Below are positions 14,803-23,482 of a stretch of 44,249 bases of DNA, piece after piece. Each line of letters starts with the position of its first letter. Position 1 is the stretch's first letter. Source of the stretch: Bacteroidales bacterium (GTDB taxonomy: Bacteria; Bacteroidota; Bacteroidia; Bacteroidales; Muribaculaceae). Location of the stretch: assembly GCA_004555955.1 (NCBI GenBank), contig SFJG01000008.1, positions 1-44,249 on the forward strand. The letters are read 5' to 3'. The position numbers and the translations under genes were made by a program. The notes under the pieces were generated by a model. That model was not told where the DNA came from, made no database searches, and worked only from the letters and a program-made list of their open reading frames with translations.

Positions 14803-17775
14803 TTAGTCGTTTTTAATAATATCGGGTTTTACCACAATGCCGAGACCGGTCCTACCATTTATGCCGATAGAAAGCGGCTCGTCGAAATGAACGATTCTGA
14901 CAAAGTCGGATTCGTAGGTAGCAGGGAGTGCATCAAGGAACTCCATATCGTAGATATCGTTGACGTTTCGCGGGTCGACTGTGAAGTAGCCGACGCCGAA
15001 CGACGTAAGATTTTGGAAGAAATGCGTGCCTTGGCTCGGCTCAATGCGATAGTTAGGCAATGCCGCCTCGACGATAAGGCGCGCCGCGGAGATGTGCGGC
15101 CACTTTACGGGGATGCCCAATGCGCTGTCGCTCGAGCCCCAGCGTCCCGGGCCGATGAGCAGGTAGACCTGTTCGCGCTCCATAAAGCCGCGGTTGATTT
15201 TCTCGATTTCGCGCGCTATGGCGGGATTGTTGAACGATGAGAAGTTTTGCGCCTTGACATAGACAATATCTTTGACGTTGTCCATCGTTCCGTGGCCGAG
15301 TGCCGTTGTGGTTTTCAGCAGAAGCCGACTCGGGTCGGTTTCCATAATTTTTTCGTCGAGCATCTCTTTGCGGTCGACAATCGGGCGAATCTGCAGCCAA
15401 TAGACGGCACCTTTGCTGTCGCCGTTTACGTCGATGTTGCCGGCAAACTCGATTTCGACGGGACGACGCATTTCGCGTTCGCCCTCAGAGAGCATAAAGT
15501 CGACCACGTCGGCAAGGGGGAACACTTTGTGCTGCAGCACGTTGGCAAACGTGACAACTTTGCGTCCGAAGCCGAAATCGCTGTCGCGAATAATCTGGTC
15601 GGCGGGGTCGAACGTCGAAACCATATATTTGAGACGTCCGTCTTTGGCAGCATCTTGCACGCGGAGTTTGAGGATGTTGTCGCCGTCGTCGACCGAGAAG
15701 TTGCTCGTATAGTTTTTGGTGTCGAGAGCATAGAATTGAGTCTGCGTGTCGCGGAGAGCCAAGTCGAGCGTGCTTGTTTGGAGCACTTTGTCGGGATGAC
15801 GTGGCGAGAAACGCAGAGCCAATCCGCCGTCGACGATATATTTGCCAAGTCCGACGGCAACTTCAGCCACGCCGTCTTCCGGCTGTTCGTCGTTGATGGG
15901 ATAGTAGTTGAGCGAACGCCCGACGCCGGAGAACGAGGGATAGTAGCATCCGTCGTTGTCCTTGCCCACGACCTCTTGGATAATGATTGCCATCTTTTCC
16001 TGGTCGATAAGGTTGCTCGTGGCTGTCATATATGCCTTGCTGTCGGCGAAAAACACCGACGCATAAACACCTTTGATGGCGTTTCCGAGCAGGCGCAACA
16101 TCTCGAAACGGTCGTCGACGTGGGGAATCATATAGGTCGAATAGATTCCGGCAAAGGGCTGATAGTGCGAGTCTTCGAGCAAACTCGAGCTACGAATTGC
16201 CAACGGCTTGTCGACCACTTCGAACAGGGCGAAGAAGTCTTCGGTGAGAGAACGCGGCAAGTTGGCTTCGAGAAATCGGTCGAGAATTTGCTCGTCGGGA
16301 ATGTCGGAGAGCGCAATCGGATAGAGATTGTTCTCTTCCATAAAGTCGTCGAAGATGTCCGTACAAAGCACTATCGTGCGCGGAATCTGTAGAGTGACGC
16401 CCTCGAAATTGTCGCAGATGGGATATTTTTTGATAATCGAGTCGATGAAAGCCAAGCCTCTGCCCTTTCCGCCCAACGAACCTTGTCCGATGCGCGCGAA
16501 GTTGGAATAATGGTCGAAACGGTCTTTCTTGAAGATAGCAACGACGCCGCGATTTTTCATCTTGCGATATTTCACTATCAGGTCGAAGAAAAATTGCTTT
16601 ACCTCGGGAGCTTCTTCGATGTTGCGGAACCGATGGGCTTGGATGATTTCGGCGATTGGGAACATTGCACGCGAATAGAGCCAGCGCGAGATGTCGTTAC
16701 GCGAGGCGTGGTAGAGCAACGATTCGGCAGGAATGTCGAACACCTTGTTCTGGAAATCCTTGAGGTTGCTGATGCGCATCACTTCTTCGCCGGTTTCGGG
16801 GTTACGAATTATGAAAGTGCCGAAGCCGAAATTATCGTTGATGGCATTACCCAAATCTACGGGAAATTTTTTGCTGTTTTTGTCGAGAAACGATGCGCCG
16901 ATGGCTTTGGCATGCTCTTCATTGCAAGTCTCCGACGACTCGATGATGATGGGCACATACGGGTCGCGGCTACGAATTTCTCGGGCAAGTTTAATGCCGG
17001 CAAGCTTTTCCTTTGCGCCATTGATTGAGAACGACACGTCGGTGATTACGCCGAGGATGTTATTCTGATACTTGTCGTAAAGCGACATTGCCTCTTCGTA
17101 TGTACGTGCGAGAACAACTTTTGGCCGGGCACGCATGCGCAGCATTTGCTCGTGCTCGTTGAGCGCTTCGGTCGAGAATATGAGCGACTGTTTGAGCAAG
17201 TATTTATAGAGATGCGGGAGCACCGACGAGTAGAAGCGAACTGAATCTTCGACGAGTATGATGGTCTGCAGTCCGACTTCGAGCACGTCGTTGTCGGCAT
17301 TCATTTTGTCTTCGATAAGTTTGATGATGGCGAGCAGCAGGTCGACGTTGCCGAGCCAGCTGAAGACGTAGTCGACGCCCGAGAAGTCTTCGTTGGCGAG
17401 CCGGCGCGACACTTCGCGAGAGAACGGTGTGAGCACGACAAACGGTATCTGCGGATACAATTCGTCGCAGCGCTTTGCCTCGCGGAATGTTTCGCCGATA
17501 TCGACGCCGGGCATGGCAATGATTAAGTCGTAGCCTTTTACGCTCAGTTCGTGAAAGGCTTCGGCAAAGCCGTTGACTTGCTTTACGCGCGGAGGCGAGC
17601 TGAGGTTGAGCGACGTATATTCAAAGTAGAGTTGCTCTTCGACACGACCGTCTTCTTCCATCATGAAGGCGTCGTAGGGCGAAGCGACGAGTAGCACGTT
17701 GTAGATTCGCCGCTGCATAAGATTTTGGAACGCTGTATCGCGAAGGTATAATTGACTAAGTTGAGCCTCGTTCAT
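14803..17775 (-). CDS. Tandem receiver-like plus PEP-synthase/PPDK nucleotide-binding domain protein
   Basis: I start at Met 17775, giving 990 residues; the frame extends to an ATG at 17862, but those 29 residues look like translated spacer. Residues about 24-155 form a degenerate receiver-like domain without phospho-acceptor Asp or conserved Lys. Residues about 171-310 form a second receiver with acidic pair (ED, about 176-177), acceptor Asp in ITDVSF (about 246), Ser in IESS (about 280) and Lys in LDKNSK (about 299). From about 430 the PPDK_N ATP-grasp-like domain follows: GSLGGKGRG (432-440), LAIRSSSLLED and FAGIYSTY. The swivelling phospho-His domain and the C-terminal PEP/pyruvate barrel are missing, so it cannot run the full dikinase reaction. 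A conserved C-terminal block (IGPGRWGSSD) follows. Function is unknown; an ATP-using signalling protein is inferred. Confidence 0.88.
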   Translation of the reverse strand: MNEAQLSQLYLRDTAFQNLMQRRIYNVLLVASPYDAFMMEEDGRVEEQLYFEYTSLNLSSPPRVKQVNGFAEAFHELSVKGYDLIIAMPGVDIGETFREAKRCDELYPQIPFVVLTPFSREVSRRLANEDFSGVDYVFSWLGNVDLLLAIIKLIEDKMNADNDVLEVGLQTIILVEDSVRFYSSVLPHLYKYLLKQSLIFSTEALNEHEQMLRMRARPKVVLARTYEEAMSLYDKYQNNILGVITDVSFSINGAKEKLAGIKLAREIRSRDPYVPIIIESSETCNEEHAKAIGASFLDKNSKKFPVDLGNAINDNFGFGTFIIRNPETGEEVMRISNLKDFQNKVFDIPAESLLYHASRNDISRWLYSRAMFPIAEIIQAHRFRNIEEAPEVKQFFFDLIVKYRKMKNRGVVAIFKKDRFDHYSNFARIGQGSLGGKGRGLAFIDSIIKKYPICDNFEGVTLQIPRTIVLCTDIFDDFMEENNLYPIALSDIPDEQILDRFLEANLPRSLTEDFFALFEVVDKPLAIRSSSLLEDSHYQPFAGIYSTYMIPHVDDRFEMLRLLGNAIKGVYASVFFADSKAYMTATSNLIDQEKMAIIIQEVVGKDNDGCYYPSFSGVGRSLNYYPINDEQPEDGVAEVAVGLGKYIVDGGLALRFSPRHPDKVLQTSTLDLALRDTQTQFYALDTKNYTSNFSVDDGDNILKLRVQDAAKDGRLKYMVSTFDPADQIIRDSDFGFGRKVVTFANVLQHKVFPLADVVDFMLSEGEREMRRPVEIEFAGNIDVNGDSKGAVYWLQIRPIVDRKEMLDEKIMETDPSRLLLKTTTALGHGTMDNVKDIVYVKAQNFSSFNNPAIAREIEKINRGFMEREQVYLLIGPGRWGSSDSALGIPVKWPHISAARLIVEAALPNYRIEPSQGTHFFQNLTSFGVGYFTVDPRNVNDIYDMEFLDALPATYESDFVRIVHFDEPLSIGINGRTGLGIVVKPDIIKND

Positions 17776-17860
17776 CGACTTAAATCGTTTTTCCCACAAA
17801 TATAATAAGAAATCGTCAAAAACGTATGCTTTTGCGTGGCAAATCGAAGTGTGAAGTAGC

Positions 17861-17901
17861 AAAAAAGTAAAAAAGCCGCCGGAATCGATTCCGACGGCTT
17901 T
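17861..17901 (-). terminator. Terminator of the ribosomal protein supercluster
   Basis: On the minus strand AAAGCCG, an internal stem CGGAAT/ATTCCG and CGGCTTT form a near-perfect 15-bp hairpin (17901-17872), followed by TTTTTTACTTTTTT. It begins about 24 bp after the rplQ stop and ends the alpha operon. It also separates this cluster from the receiver-PPDK_N gene. Confidence 0.88.
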
Positions 17902-17924
17902 GATATATCAATCGAACTGTTCGA

Positions 17925-18419
17925 TTATTCAGCAGCAGCTTCAGTAGCAGGAGCTTCAGCAGCAGGAGTTTCGACAGCGGGCGCTTCAGCCTTGGGAGCT
18001 GATTTGCGCGAGCGGCGAGTACGACCTGTTTTCTTTGTCTCTGCCGATTTGAGCATGTTTTCGTTGTAGTCAACGAGTTCGATGAAGCAAGTCTTAGCGT
18101 TGTCACCGAGACGGTTGCCGGTTTTGAGGATACGAGTGTAACCACCGGGACGTTCTGCAATCTTTTGAGAGATGTTTTGGAAGAGTTCGGTAACAGCAGC
18201 TTTGTCTTGGAGATAACTGAAGACAACGCGGCGGTTGTTAGTTGAGTCAACTTTAGCGCGGTTGATGATAGGCTCGGCGAATTTGCGGAGCTCTTTAGCC
18301 TTAGCAAGTGTAGTGAAGATTCTCTTGTGTTTGATGAGCGAAATAGTCATGTTCGACAACATCGCATCAAGATGAGCCTTCTTGCGGCTTAAATGGTTTA
18401 CTTTCTTATTATGTCTCAT
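17925..18419 (-). CDS. rplQ: 50S ribosomal protein L17
   Basis: L17 lies near the peptide exit tunnel of the large subunit. The N-terminal MRHNKKVNHL and the RKKAHLDAML helix are diagnostic. At 164 residues it is longer than the roughly 120-130 of E. coli L17. The excess is a C-terminal tail with a basic patch (KTGRTRRSRKS) and then alanine/glutamate low-complexity repeats (ETPAAEAPATEAAAE), a common elaboration in Bacteroidetes. It is the last gene of the supercluster, 5 bp after rpoA. Confidence 0.97.
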   Translation of the reverse strand: MRHNKKVNHLSRKKAHLDAMLSNMTISLIKHKRIFTTLAKAKELRKFAEPIINRAKVDSTNNRRVVFSYLQDKAAVTELFQNISQKIAERPGGYTRILKTGNRLGDNAKTCFIELVDYNENMLKSAETKKTGRTRRSRKSAPKAEAPAVETPAAEAPATEAAAE

Positions 18420-18424
18420 TGTTA

Positions 18425-19420
18425 TTATTCTTTATCTAATTTATATTTTGAAATATCCATTCCAAACGACAGGTTCAGACTGGCGAGCAACTCATCGAGC
18501 TCAGTGAGCGACTTTTTACCGAAGTTGCGGAACTTGAGCAAGTCGGTTTTGTTGTATTGAACGAGTTCGCCGAGGGTCTCAACTTCAGCGCTTTTGAGGC
18601 AGTTGAGGGCGCGTACGGAGAGCTCCATATCAACAAGTTTCGACTTGAGAAGTTGACGCATGTGAAGCACTTCTTCGTCAAATTCTTCGTTACCATCGGT
18701 TTCAGTGGTTTCGATAGTGATTTTTTCGTCACTAAAGAGCATGAAGTGGTAGATAAGAATTTTAGCGGCTTCTTTGAGGGCGTCTTTCGGGTTGATAGAG
18801 CCGTCGGTAGTAATTTCGAGGACGAGTTTTTCGTAGTCTGTCTTCTGCTCAACACGGTAGTTTTCCACTGTGTATTTCACATTGACAATCGGGGTGTAGA
18901 TAGAGTCGATTGCGATAACGTCAATCGGATCGTTGGGATTTACGTTTTCGTCGGCGATAACGTAACCTCTACCCTTGTTAATAGTGAAATCCATGGTGAA
19001 AGAAGCGACTGTCGGGTCGAGGTGGCAAATAACGAGGTCGGGGTTAAGCACCTCGAACGATGTCAATTCTTTGCCCAAATCGCCGGCTGTCAGGACTTCC
19101 TTTCCCGATACGATAATTTTAGCAGAGGCCACATCATCGGTATCACCGAGATGCTTAAACCTAACCTTCTTGAGGTTAAGGATTATGTTAGTTACGTCTT
19201 CAATCACGCCGGGGATGGTCGCAAACTCGTGTTGCACGCCATCGATGCGGATAGAAGATATAGCATAACCCTCGAGCGACGAAATGAGGATGCGACGGAG
19301 CGCATTGCCGACAGTTACGCCGTAGCCCGGTTCCAATGGACGAAACTCAAACTTGCCGAAATGGTTATCGGCCTCGAGCATTAATACTTTATCGGGTTTT
19401 TGAAATGCTAAAATAGCCAT
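18425..19420 (-). CDS. rpoA: RNA polymerase alpha subunit
   Basis: Alpha nucleates polymerase assembly as a dimer and contacts UP elements and activators. The 331-residue protein has the N-terminal assembly domain (LEPGYGVTVGNALRRILISSLEG, quoted in part, about 28-50) and the C-terminal DNA-contact domain (LSVRALNCLKSAEVETLG). A flexible linker lies near 235-255 (TETDGNEEFDEE). Length and domain order are standard. It sits between rpsD (16 bp upstream) and rplQ. Confidence 0.98.
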   Translation of the reverse strand: MAILAFQKPDKVLMLEADNHFGKFEFRPLEPGYGVTVGNALRRILISSLEGYAISSIRIDGVQHEFATIPGVIEDVTNIILNLKKVRFKHLGDTDDVASAKIIVSGKEVLTAGDLGKELTSFEVLNPDLVICHLDPTVASFTMDFTINKGRGYVIADENVNPNDPIDVIAIDSIYTPIVNVKYTVENYRVEQKTDYEKLVLEITTDGSINPKDALKEAAKILIYHFMLFSDEKITIETTETDGNEEFDEEVLHMRQLLKSKLVDMELSVRALNCLKSAEVETLGELVQYNKTDLLKFRNFGKKSLTELDELLASLNLSFGMDISKYKLDKE

Positions 19421-19436
19421 GGATATTTACAATTTA

Positions 19437-20042
19437 TTATTTAGAATACAACTCGACGATAGACTGTTCCTTGATGTTTTCAGGGATGTCTTCACGCTGC
19501 GGGTGGTGCAAGAGCTTGCCACCTTTAACATTCTCATCCCATTCGAGCCAAGGATATTTGCTGTGGTTGAAGCCTGCCAACGAATCGGCGATAACTTCGA
19601 GCGATTTTGATTTCTCGCGAACAGCAACAATTTGTCCGGGTTTGAGTGAATAAGAGGGGATGTTAACGACTTTACCATCGACAGTGATGTGACGGTGGCT
19701 AACGAGCTGACGAGCAGCAGCACGCGAAGGAGCGATGCCGAGACGATAAACTACGTTGTCGAGGCGAGCCTCAAGCAATTGCAAAAGGATTTCGCCGGTG
19801 ACACCCTTGGTGCGCTCTGCTTTGTCGAAGAGGTTACGGAACTGACGTTCCAAAACGCCGTAGGTGTATTTTGCTTTTTGTTTTTCGCGCAATTGGTTGC
19901 CATACTCTGAAGATTTTCTGCGCTTGTTGGCACCATGCTGACCCGGCGCGTAATTTTTCTTGCTAAGCACTTTGTCTTCGCCGAAAATAGCTTCGCCGAA
20001 TTTTCTTGCTATCTTTGACTTAGGTCCGGTATATCTTGCCAT
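19437..20042 (-). CDS. rpsD: 30S ribosomal protein S4
   Basis: S4 starts 30S assembly by binding the 16S 5' domain and, in E. coli, represses its own operon. The 201-residue protein opens with MARYTGPKSKIARKFGE and has the S4 RNA-binding domain (about 92-155, RLDNVVYRLGIAPSRAAARQ). The zinc-binding cysteines of some S4 proteins are absent. The 120-bp spacer before it is the longest of the alpha section and contains a candidate hairpin. Confidence 0.98.
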   Translation of the reverse strand: MARYTGPKSKIARKFGEAIFGEDKVLSKKNYAPGQHGANKRRKSSEYGNQLREKQKAKYTYGVLERQFRNLFDKAERTKGVTGEILLQLLEARLDNVVYRLGIAPSRAAARQLVSHRHITVDGKVVNIPSYSLKPGQIVAVREKSKSLEVIADSLAGFNHSKYPWLEWDENVKGGKLLHHPQREDIPENIKEQSIVELYSK

Positions 20043-20095
20043 TTCTAAATTCTATTAATAATATTAAAGTTTGCGAATCCTGTCAGTGCAGCCGC

Positions 20096-20123
20096 GATTG
20101 CAGAGAGGTGGTTGAATGCAATC
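20096..20123 (-). promoter_or_regulatory. Candidate hairpin in the rpsK-rpsD spacer
   Basis: On the minus strand GATTGC (20123-20118) pairs with GCAATC (20101-20096) around a 16-nt loop, in the leader of rpsD. An overlapping quasi-palindrome TGCA-ATCGCGGC-TGCA could compete with it. This is a plausible S4 autoregulatory site by position only; the pairing is short. Confidence 0.3.
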
Positions 20124-20162
20124 TTTCACTTAAGAACTCAGATAAAAAATTTGTTAGAGCGA

Positions 20163-20552
20163 TTATACTCTTCTTCTCTTAGGAGGACGACATCCGTTGT
20201 GTGGAAGCGGAGTGACGTCGATGATTTCAGTTACCTCGATGCCTGCACCTGCGATTGTGCGGATTGCAGACTCGCGACCGTTGCCCGGTCCTTTTACATA
20301 GGCTTTCACTTTGCGAAGACCCAAATCGTAAGCAACTTTTGCGCAATCTTGCGCTGCCATTTGTGCTGCATACGGAGTGTTCTTCTTCGAGCCACGGAAG
20401 CCCATTTTGCCTGCCGACGACCAAGAGATTACTTGACCTTCGCTGTTGGCTAAGCACACGATAATGTTGTTGAAAGAGGAGTGTACATGGAATTGACCCA
20501 TTGCGTCAACTTTGACGTTTCTCTTCTTTGCTGCGACTGTTTTCTTTGCCAT
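20163..20552 (-). CDS. rpsK: 30S ribosomal protein S11
   Basis: S11 forms part of the platform of the small subunit near the E site. The 129-residue length is standard. The signatures HVHSSFNNIIV, SSAGKMGFRGSKK and the C-terminal DVTPLPHNGCRPPKRRRV are intact. It lies 9 bp downstream of rpsM and is followed by a 120-bp spacer before rpsD. Confidence 0.98.
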   Translation of the reverse strand: MAKKTVAAKKRNVKVDAMGQFHVHSSFNNIIVCLANSEGQVISWSSAGKMGFRGSKKNTPYAAQMAAQDCAKVAYDLGLRKVKAYVKGPGNGRESAIRTIAGAGIEVTEIIDVTPLPHNGCRPPKRRRV

Positions 20553-20561
20553 ACTTTAATG

Positions 20562-20942
20562 TTATTTAGTAGCTTTTTTCTTGTTTGCAACTGTTTTCTT
20601 GCGACCCTTACGAGTACGAGCATTGTTCTTTGTGCTCTGTCCGCGAACCGGCAAGCCCAAACGGTGACGGATGCCACGGTAGCAACCGATATCCATCAGG
20701 CGCTTGATGTTCAATTGTACTTCGCTGCGGAGGTCACCCTCTACTTTATAATCGGCGCCGATTACTTCGCGCACTTTTGCAGCCTGGGCGTCTGTCCAGT
20801 CCTGTACCTTGATATCTTTATCGACACCGGCTGCTGCCAATATCTTATTGGCTGAGCTACGACCGATACCAAAAATATAGGTCAGGGCAATTTCTCCTCT
20901 CTTGTTTTGGGGTAAATCTACACCAACAATTCTTACTGCCAT
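20562..20942 (-). CDS. rpsM: 30S ribosomal protein S13
   Basis: S13 sits in the head of the 30S subunit and contacts the P-site tRNA and the 50S subunit. The 126-residue protein starts MAVRIVGVDLPQNKRGEIAL. It has the GIGRSSANKIL helix-turn region and the C-terminal RHRLGLPVRGQSTKNNARTRKG block, ending in a lysine-rich tail. It follows rpmJ in the order typical of the spc/alpha junction. Confidence 0.98.
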   Translation of the reverse strand: MAVRIVGVDLPQNKRGEIALTYIFGIGRSSANKILAAAGVDKDIKVQDWTDAQAAKVREVIGADYKVEGDLRSEVQLNIKRLMDIGCYRGIRHRLGLPVRGQSTKNNARTRKGRKKTVANKKKATK

Positions 20943-20973
20943 AAACTATTTTTCTTTTTTTTAATTCAAGGTA

Positions 20974-21090
20974 CTAACCTTGACGTTGTTTATACTTAGG
21001 ATTCTTTTTGTTAATTACGTAAACGCGGCCTTTTCTTCTTACTATTTTTGAGTCGGCTGTGCGCTTCTTGACTGATGCTCTAACTTTCAT
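20974..21090 (-). CDS. rpmJ: 50S ribosomal protein L36, zinc-free form
   Basis: This 38-codon gene reads MKVRASVKKRTADSKIVRR and ends YKQRQG. L36 normally holds a zinc ion with a Cys3-His set (C11, C14, C27, H33). Here those positions carry Thr/Ser/Lys/Tyr-type residues and no cysteine is present, so this is the C-minus, zinc-independent version. It lies 16 bp after infA and 31 bp before rpsM, its usual place. Confidence 0.96.
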   Translation of the reverse strand: MKVRASVKKRTADSKIVRRKGRVYVINKKNPKYKQRQG

Positions 21091-21106
21091 ATCTGATTCG
21101 TTTTTT

Positions 21107-21325
21107 TTATTTGTATCTGAAAGCAATTCGACCTTTTGTCAAATCGTAGGGCGACATTTCTACTTTAACTTTGTCGCCGGGTAAAATTTTAATGTAGTGC
21201 ATTCGCATTTTGCCGGAGATGTGGGCAATGATTTGATGTCCGTTTTCCAGCTCTACGCGGAACATTGCGTTGCTGAGTGCTTCTACGATAACTCCGTCTT
21301 GTTCTATTGACGCTTGTTTTGCCAT
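21107..21325 (-). CDS. infA: Translation initiation factor IF-1
   Basis: IF-1 binds the A site of the 30S subunit and assists IF-2 and IF-3 in choosing the start codon. The 72-residue length and single OB fold are standard. MAKQASIEQDGVIVEALSNA leads to FRVELENGH, KMRMHYIKILPGDKVKVEMSPYDL (quoted in part) and GRIAFRYK. It lies between map and rpmJ. Confidence 0.98.
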   Translation of the reverse strand: MAKQASIEQDGVIVEALSNAMFRVELENGHQIIAHISGKMRMHYIKILPGDKVKVEMSPYDLTKGRIAFRYK

Positions 21326-21340
21326 ATAGTCTGTTTCGTT

Positions 21341-22123
21341 TTATGATTTATCTTTGTTCAACACTTCGTCGACATAGTCGAAAGTCGACAGTATGTCGGC
21401 ACGTTCGCCGCGAATAGCCACGGTGTGTTCGAAATGGGCTGACGGTTGACGGTCGCGTGTGCGGCATGTCCAGCCGTCGCTTTCTATCACCACGTTTTTG
21501 CTGCCGAGGTTAATCATCGGCTCAATGGCGATACACATTCCGTTTTTGAGCAGCGCTCCGACGCCGCGACGCCCGTAGTTTGGCACCGCAGGGTCTTCGT
21601 GAAGACGTCGACCGATGCCGTGTCCGGTGAGCTCGCGAACGACGCTGTAGCCGCGACTTTCGCAGTAGGTCTGAACGGCGTTGCCGATATGACCGATGCG
21701 ATTGTTTTCGACGGCTTGCTCGATGCCCTTGTAGAGAGCCTCGCGCGTTGTGGCGAGAAGCTTCTCAACTTTCGGGTCGACTTCACCGACGGTGAAGGTG
21801 AAGGCAGAATCGCCGTTGAATCCGTTCAAAACGACACCGCAGTCGATGCTGATGATGTCGCCGTCGCGGAGGGTCTGATTCGACGGTATGCCGTGAACGA
21901 CCACCTCGTTGACCGACGTACAAATGCTGGCGGGGAAACCGCCGTAGCCCAAGAATCCGGGCTTGGCACCGTTGTCGTTGATAAATTCGTAAGCAATGCG
22001 GTCGAGCTTCAGCGTGGTAATCCCCGGGGCAATCCATTTGGCAAGTTCGCCAAGCGTCTTACCTACCAGGAGATTACTTTGACGCATCATCTCTATTTCT
22101 TCATCTGTCTTCAGATAAATCAT
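21341..22123 (-). CDS. map: Type I methionine aminopeptidase
   Basis: This enzyme removes the initiator methionine from new proteins. The five metal ligands are present: Asp in SIDCGV, Asp in FNGDSAF, His in TGHGIGR, Glu in AIEPMIN and Glu in WTCRTRDRQPSAHFEHT. The upstream substrate histidine (VVHGIPS) is also intact. At 260 residues it is a minimal class Ia enzyme with no N-terminal zinc-finger extension. It lies between secY and infA; adk, often between secY and map, is absent here. Confidence 0.97.
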   Translation of the reverse strand: MIYLKTDEEIEMMRQSNLLVGKTLGELAKWIAPGITTLKLDRIAYEFINDNGAKPGFLGYGGFPASICTSVNEVVVHGIPSNQTLRDGDIISIDCGVVLNGFNGDSAFTFTVGEVDPKVEKLLATTREALYKGIEQAVENNRIGHIGNAVQTYCESRGYSVVRELTGHGIGRRLHEDPAVPNYGRRGVGALLKNGMCIAIEPMINLGSKNVVIESDGWTCRTRDRQPSAHFEHTVAIRGERADILSTFDYVDEVLNKDKS

Positions 22124-22141
22124 ACCGTTTGTTACCGTTTA

Positions 22142-23479
22142 TTAATAGGCACTACCGGTTGTACGTCCCTTCAATTTTCCACTCTTGAGCATACCATCGT
22201 AGTGGTGCATCATCAAGTGGCTCTCGATTTGCGAGAGAGTGTCGAGCACAACGCCTACCATGATGAGGAGCGATGTGCCGCCGAAAAATTGAGCGAAACT
22301 TTGGTTTACACCACAAATTCTGGCGAATGCCGGCATAATTGCTACGATACCGAGGAAGATAGAGCCGGGCAGGGTGATTCTCGTAAGGATTGTGTCGAGA
22401 TACTCAGCAGTGCTCTTACCGGGTTTAACGCCCGGGATAAATCCGTTGTTGCGTTTAAGATTGTCTGCCATATCGTTCGGGCGAACTGTGATGGCTGTGT
22501 AGAAGTAAGTAAACGCAACAATCATAATAAAGTAGACGAAATTATACCAGAAACCCGACATGTCGGTCATAGCGCGCACGAATGAGCTGCCTTCGCCTCT
22601 TGCACCGAATCCGGCAAGAGTGACGGGGATGAACATAATTGCCTGAGCAAAGATGATAGGCATCACACCTGCAGCATTGACTTTCAAGGGGATGAATTGG
22701 CGAGCGCCACCATATTGCTTGTTGCCTACAATACGCTTAGCATATTGTACGGGCACTTTGCGTGTGCCTTGAACGAGCAACACGGCGCCGATGATTACGG
22801 CAAACAGGAGCACGATTTCGACAACAAACATCACCAAACCGCCTTGAGCTGTTGTCAAACGGTTAGTGAATTCTTGTGTCAACGCTCCCGGGAGACGTGC
22901 GATGATACCTACCAAAATGATGAACGAGATACCATTGCCGACGCCCTTGTCGGTAATCTTTTCGCCGAGCCACATGATAAACATAGAGCCTGCAGCGAGG
23001 ATAATGGTCATATAAGCCATTGTCCAGAAGCCAAAGTGGGCGCTACCGCCTGCGCTATTGACTTGTACTTGGAGGTTAACCAAATAAGCGGGAGCCTGAA
23101 GGATAAGGATGAGCACCGTCAGGTAGCGCGTATATTGGTTGATTTTCATATGGCCGCTCTCGCCCTCTTGTTGCAATTTGCGGAACTGCGGAAGGACCAT
23201 ACCCAAAAGTTGGATAACAATCGAGGCAGTGATGTACGGCATAATGCCGAGCGCAAATATAGAGGCTTGCGAGAACGCACCTCCCGAGAACATGTCCAAA
23301 AGTTGCATCAAGCCGCTGTCAGTGAAGTTACGCAGAGCGTCCAACTCGTTTGGGTTGATACCCGGAAGGACCACGTAACAACCCACACGATAGACAACGA
23401 CTAATAGAAAAGTTACGACAATACGCTTGCGCAAATCTTCTATTTTGCTGATGTTCTTTATTGTTTCAATGAACTTCAT
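22142..23479 (-). CDS. secY: Preprotein translocase channel subunit SecY
   Basis: SecY forms the protein-conducting channel in the cytoplasmic membrane. The 445-residue protein shows about ten hydrophobic spans. The plug region follows the first span (LPGINPNELDALRNF), and conserved cytoplasmic loops are present (KLQQEGESGHMKINQYTRYL in part; NNGFIPGVKPGKSTAEYL in part). The C-terminus is KLKGRTTGSAY. It lies between rplO (3 bp) and map (18 bp), its classical spc position. Confidence 0.97.
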   Translation of the reverse strand: MKFIETIKNISKIEDLRKRIVVTFLLVVVYRVGCYVVLPGINPNELDALRNFTDSGLMQLLDMFSGGAFSQASIFALGIMPYITASIVIQLLGMVLPQFRKLQQEGESGHMKINQYTRYLTVLILILQAPAYLVNLQVQVNSAGGSAHFGFWTMAYMTIILAAGSMFIMWLGEKITDKGVGNGISFIILVGIIARLPGALTQEFTNRLTTAQGGLVMFVVEIVLLFAVIIGAVLLVQGTRKVPVQYAKRIVGNKQYGGARQFIPLKVNAAGVMPIIFAQAIMFIPVTLAGFGARGEGSSFVRAMTDMSGFWYNFVYFIMIVAFTYFYTAITVRPNDMADNLKRNNGFIPGVKPGKSTAEYLDTILTRITLPGSIFLGIVAIMPAFARICGVNQSFAQFFGGTSLLIMVGVVLDTLSQIESHLMMHHYDGMLKSGKLKGRTTGSAY

Positions 23480-23482
23480 TGC

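Noticed and set aside
15247..16392. 381-codon plus-strand frame inside the receiver-PPDK_N gene
   Set aside because: It is a shadow of a gene with clear motifs on the minus strand.
17797..17804. -7-like CAAATATA box upstream of the receiver-PPDK_N gene
   Set aside because: It matches the -7 consensus on the minus strand, but no TTG lies 19-21 bp upstream, so I did not call a promoter.
17776..17862. N-terminal extension of the receiver-PPDK_N protein
   Set aside because: The extra 29 residues look like translated spacer, and the family-like sequence begins at the Met at 17775.
21446..22585. 379-codon plus-strand frame across map and secY
   Set aside because: It spans two well-supported minus-strand genes and their junction and has no recognisable domain.
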